Of a stretch of 6,155 bases of DNA, positions 5,426 through 6,155 are shown one piece after another (the stretch's first letter is position 1; every line of letters begins with the position of its first letter). The notes beneath the pieces were generated by a model. The model searched no databases and had not been told where the DNA came from. It saw only the letters and a program-made list of their open reading frames with translations. This stretch comes from an uncultured Coriobacteriaceae bacterium (GTDB lineage Bacteria > Actinomycetota > Coriobacteriia > Coriobacteriales > Eggerthellaceae): positions 1 through 6,155 of the forward strand of contig URQU01000076.1 in assembly GCA_900550055.1 (NCBI GenBank), given 5' to 3'. A program made the translations under genes and the position numbers.

Positions 5426-6155
5426 ATGAGCACGGACAACCCTGCGAACGGCGCAATGTGCGACGGCGATCGCATACGCCTGACCACGCTCACCGACAAG
5501 GGCGGTTGAGCGGCCAAATGGGGTCCGGGAGACCTCTCCAAGATTTTACGCGACATCGCGCCGGCCGTGCCCGATTCGAACCTGCTGCTGGGCTTCGACA
5601 CCGCAGACGACGCCGCGGTTTGGCAGGTGGACAAGGACAACGCCGCCGTGCTGACGCTCGACTTCTTCACCCCCGTGGTTGACGACCCGTACGAGTTCGG
5701 CGCCGTTGCCGCGGCCAACGCACTGTCCGACGTGTTCGCCATGGGCGGAAAGCCCGTCACCGCGCTCAACATCCTGGCCTTCCCCAGCTGCATGGGCACT
5801 GAAGTGGTGGGGGACGTGCTGCGCGGCGGTGCGGACAAAGTGCGTGAAGCCGGGGCGTTCGTGGTAGGCGGCCATTCCATCGAGGACGACGAGCCCAAGT
5901 ACGGCCTTTCCGTGTTCGGCCTCGTGCACCCTGAGCGCATGGTGAGAAACGGCGGGGCGCAGCCCGGTGACGCGTTGTACTACACTAAAACGCTTGGCAC
6001 GGGCATCATGAACGCCGCGCTGCGGGCGAAGCTGCGCACCGACGAGGACTTGCGCCCGGTCATCGACGGCATGATGGAGCTTAACCGCGCGGCCGCCGAG
6101 GCCATGCTGGAATGCGACGTGCACGCGTGCACCGACGTCACCGGTTTCGGCCTTG
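5426..6155 (+). CDS. selD: Selenide, water dikinase SelD, selenocysteine-containing (3' end cut by window edge)
   Basis: SelD makes selenophosphate, AMP and phosphate from selenide, ATP and water, the selenium donor for selenocysteine tRNA synthesis and selenouridine. The frame reads through a TGA at codon 28, giving GGUAAK: the catalytic Cys17/Lys20 pair of the E. coli enzyme is Sec28/Lys31 here. Spacing to the metal-binding aspartates agrees exactly (E. coli 51, 68 and 91; here 62 in DDAAV, 79 in LDFFTPVVD, 102 in NALSDVFAMGG). GGHSIEDDEPKYGL and TDVTGFGL, with the further metal ligand Asp237, follow. The 243 visible residues are roughly the first two thirds of a protein of about 345. The start at 5426 has AAAGGA six bases upstream. 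A standard gene caller would stop at 5509 or start late, near Met106. The gene is divergent from the activase/desulfurase-like operon. UGA decoding implies that selA, selB and selC exist elsewhere in the genome. Confidence 0.96.
5507..5509 (+). other. In-frame TGA recoded as selenocysteine (Sec28 of SelD)
   Basis: The TGA falls precisely at the catalytic residue that is Cys in E. coli SelD and Sec in many other bacteria. Strong SelD homology lies on both sides in the same frame, with no shift, and a hairpin suited to SelB recognition follows. Confidence 0.93.
5510..5540 (+). promoter_or_regulatory. Bacterial SECIS-like hairpin in selD
   Basis: Bacterial SECIS elements lie in the coding sequence just after the UGA. 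Here GGGGUC (5520-5525) pairs with GACCUC (5531-5536) over six base pairs (one G-U) around the loop CGGGA (5526-5530). The loop begins 16 bases after the UGA and contains guanines, within the known spacing of about 16-37 bases. The lower stem is poorly paired. The fold was done by eye, so register may vary. Confidence 0.65.

Noticed and set aside
5507..5509. TGA as a nonsense mutation making selD a pseudogene
   Set aside because: The codon falls exactly at the known Cys/Sec catalytic position, the rest of the frame is undamaged, and a SECIS-like hairpin follows.
5546..6124. Minus-strand open frame (192 codons) opposite selD
   Set aside because: Shadow of selD, whose plus-strand product carries all catalytic and metal-binding residues.
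1..6155. tRNA, rRNA, CRISPR array, transposase or phage attachment site
   Set aside because: I looked on both strands and saw no regularly spaced repeats, no cloverleaf, no transposase motifs and no terminal inverted repeats; apart from one pair of 21-nt near-repeats the window is filled by ordinary genes.

Overview
The window is a high-GC stretch encoding anaerobic metabolism. It carries a PyrR-type pyrimidine attenuator, an oxygen-sensitive 2-hydroxyacyl-CoA dehydratase activase, and a selenide-water dikinase gene that itself contains an in-frame UGA (selenocysteine) codon. This combination and codon use suggest a strictly anaerobic actinobacterium of the Coriobacteriia, probably an Eggerthella/Gordonibacter-like member of the Eggerthellaceae. 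That assignment is an inference from gene content only.

Left part (1-1872, read on the minus strand): a promoter at about 1734-1762 drives an RNA leader that contains a PyrR-binding hairpin, a mutually exclusive antiterminator and an intrinsic terminator. It is followed by pyrR (start 1515) and, three bases after the pyrR stop, pyrB (start 924), which runs off the left edge lacking at most a few residues. This is a self-regulated start of a pyrimidine biosynthesis operon.

Middle part (1873-5280, minus strand): four reading frames lie head to tail in transcription order. They are a CoA-dehydratase activase (5280-4513), a 62-codon frame that overlaps both neighbours (4526-4338), a class V aminotransferase/cysteine desulfurase-like protein of the EF2568 type (4341-3208), and a GT4-type glycosyltransferase (3153-1873). 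The first three are tightly coupled by overlaps. The glycosyltransferase follows after 54 nt and may or may not belong functionally.

Right part (5281-6155): a 145-bp divergent promoter region separates the activase from selD, which is on the plus strand and runs off the right edge. Its codon 28 is TGA at the catalytic Cys/Sec position, followed by a bacterial SECIS-like hairpin. The window therefore holds one side of what looks like a selenium locus: a SelD selenoprotein divergent from a desulfurase-like PLP enzyme that could supply or handle sulfur/selenium, plus an orphan ATP-driven electron activase whose partner is not in view.

The most interesting points are the Sec-containing SelD with its recoding element, the coupling of an orphan activase and a small overlapping ORF to the desulfurase-like gene next to selD, the complete pyr attenuator, and a 21-nt near-repeat found once inside the glycosyltransferase gene and once inside the small ORF.
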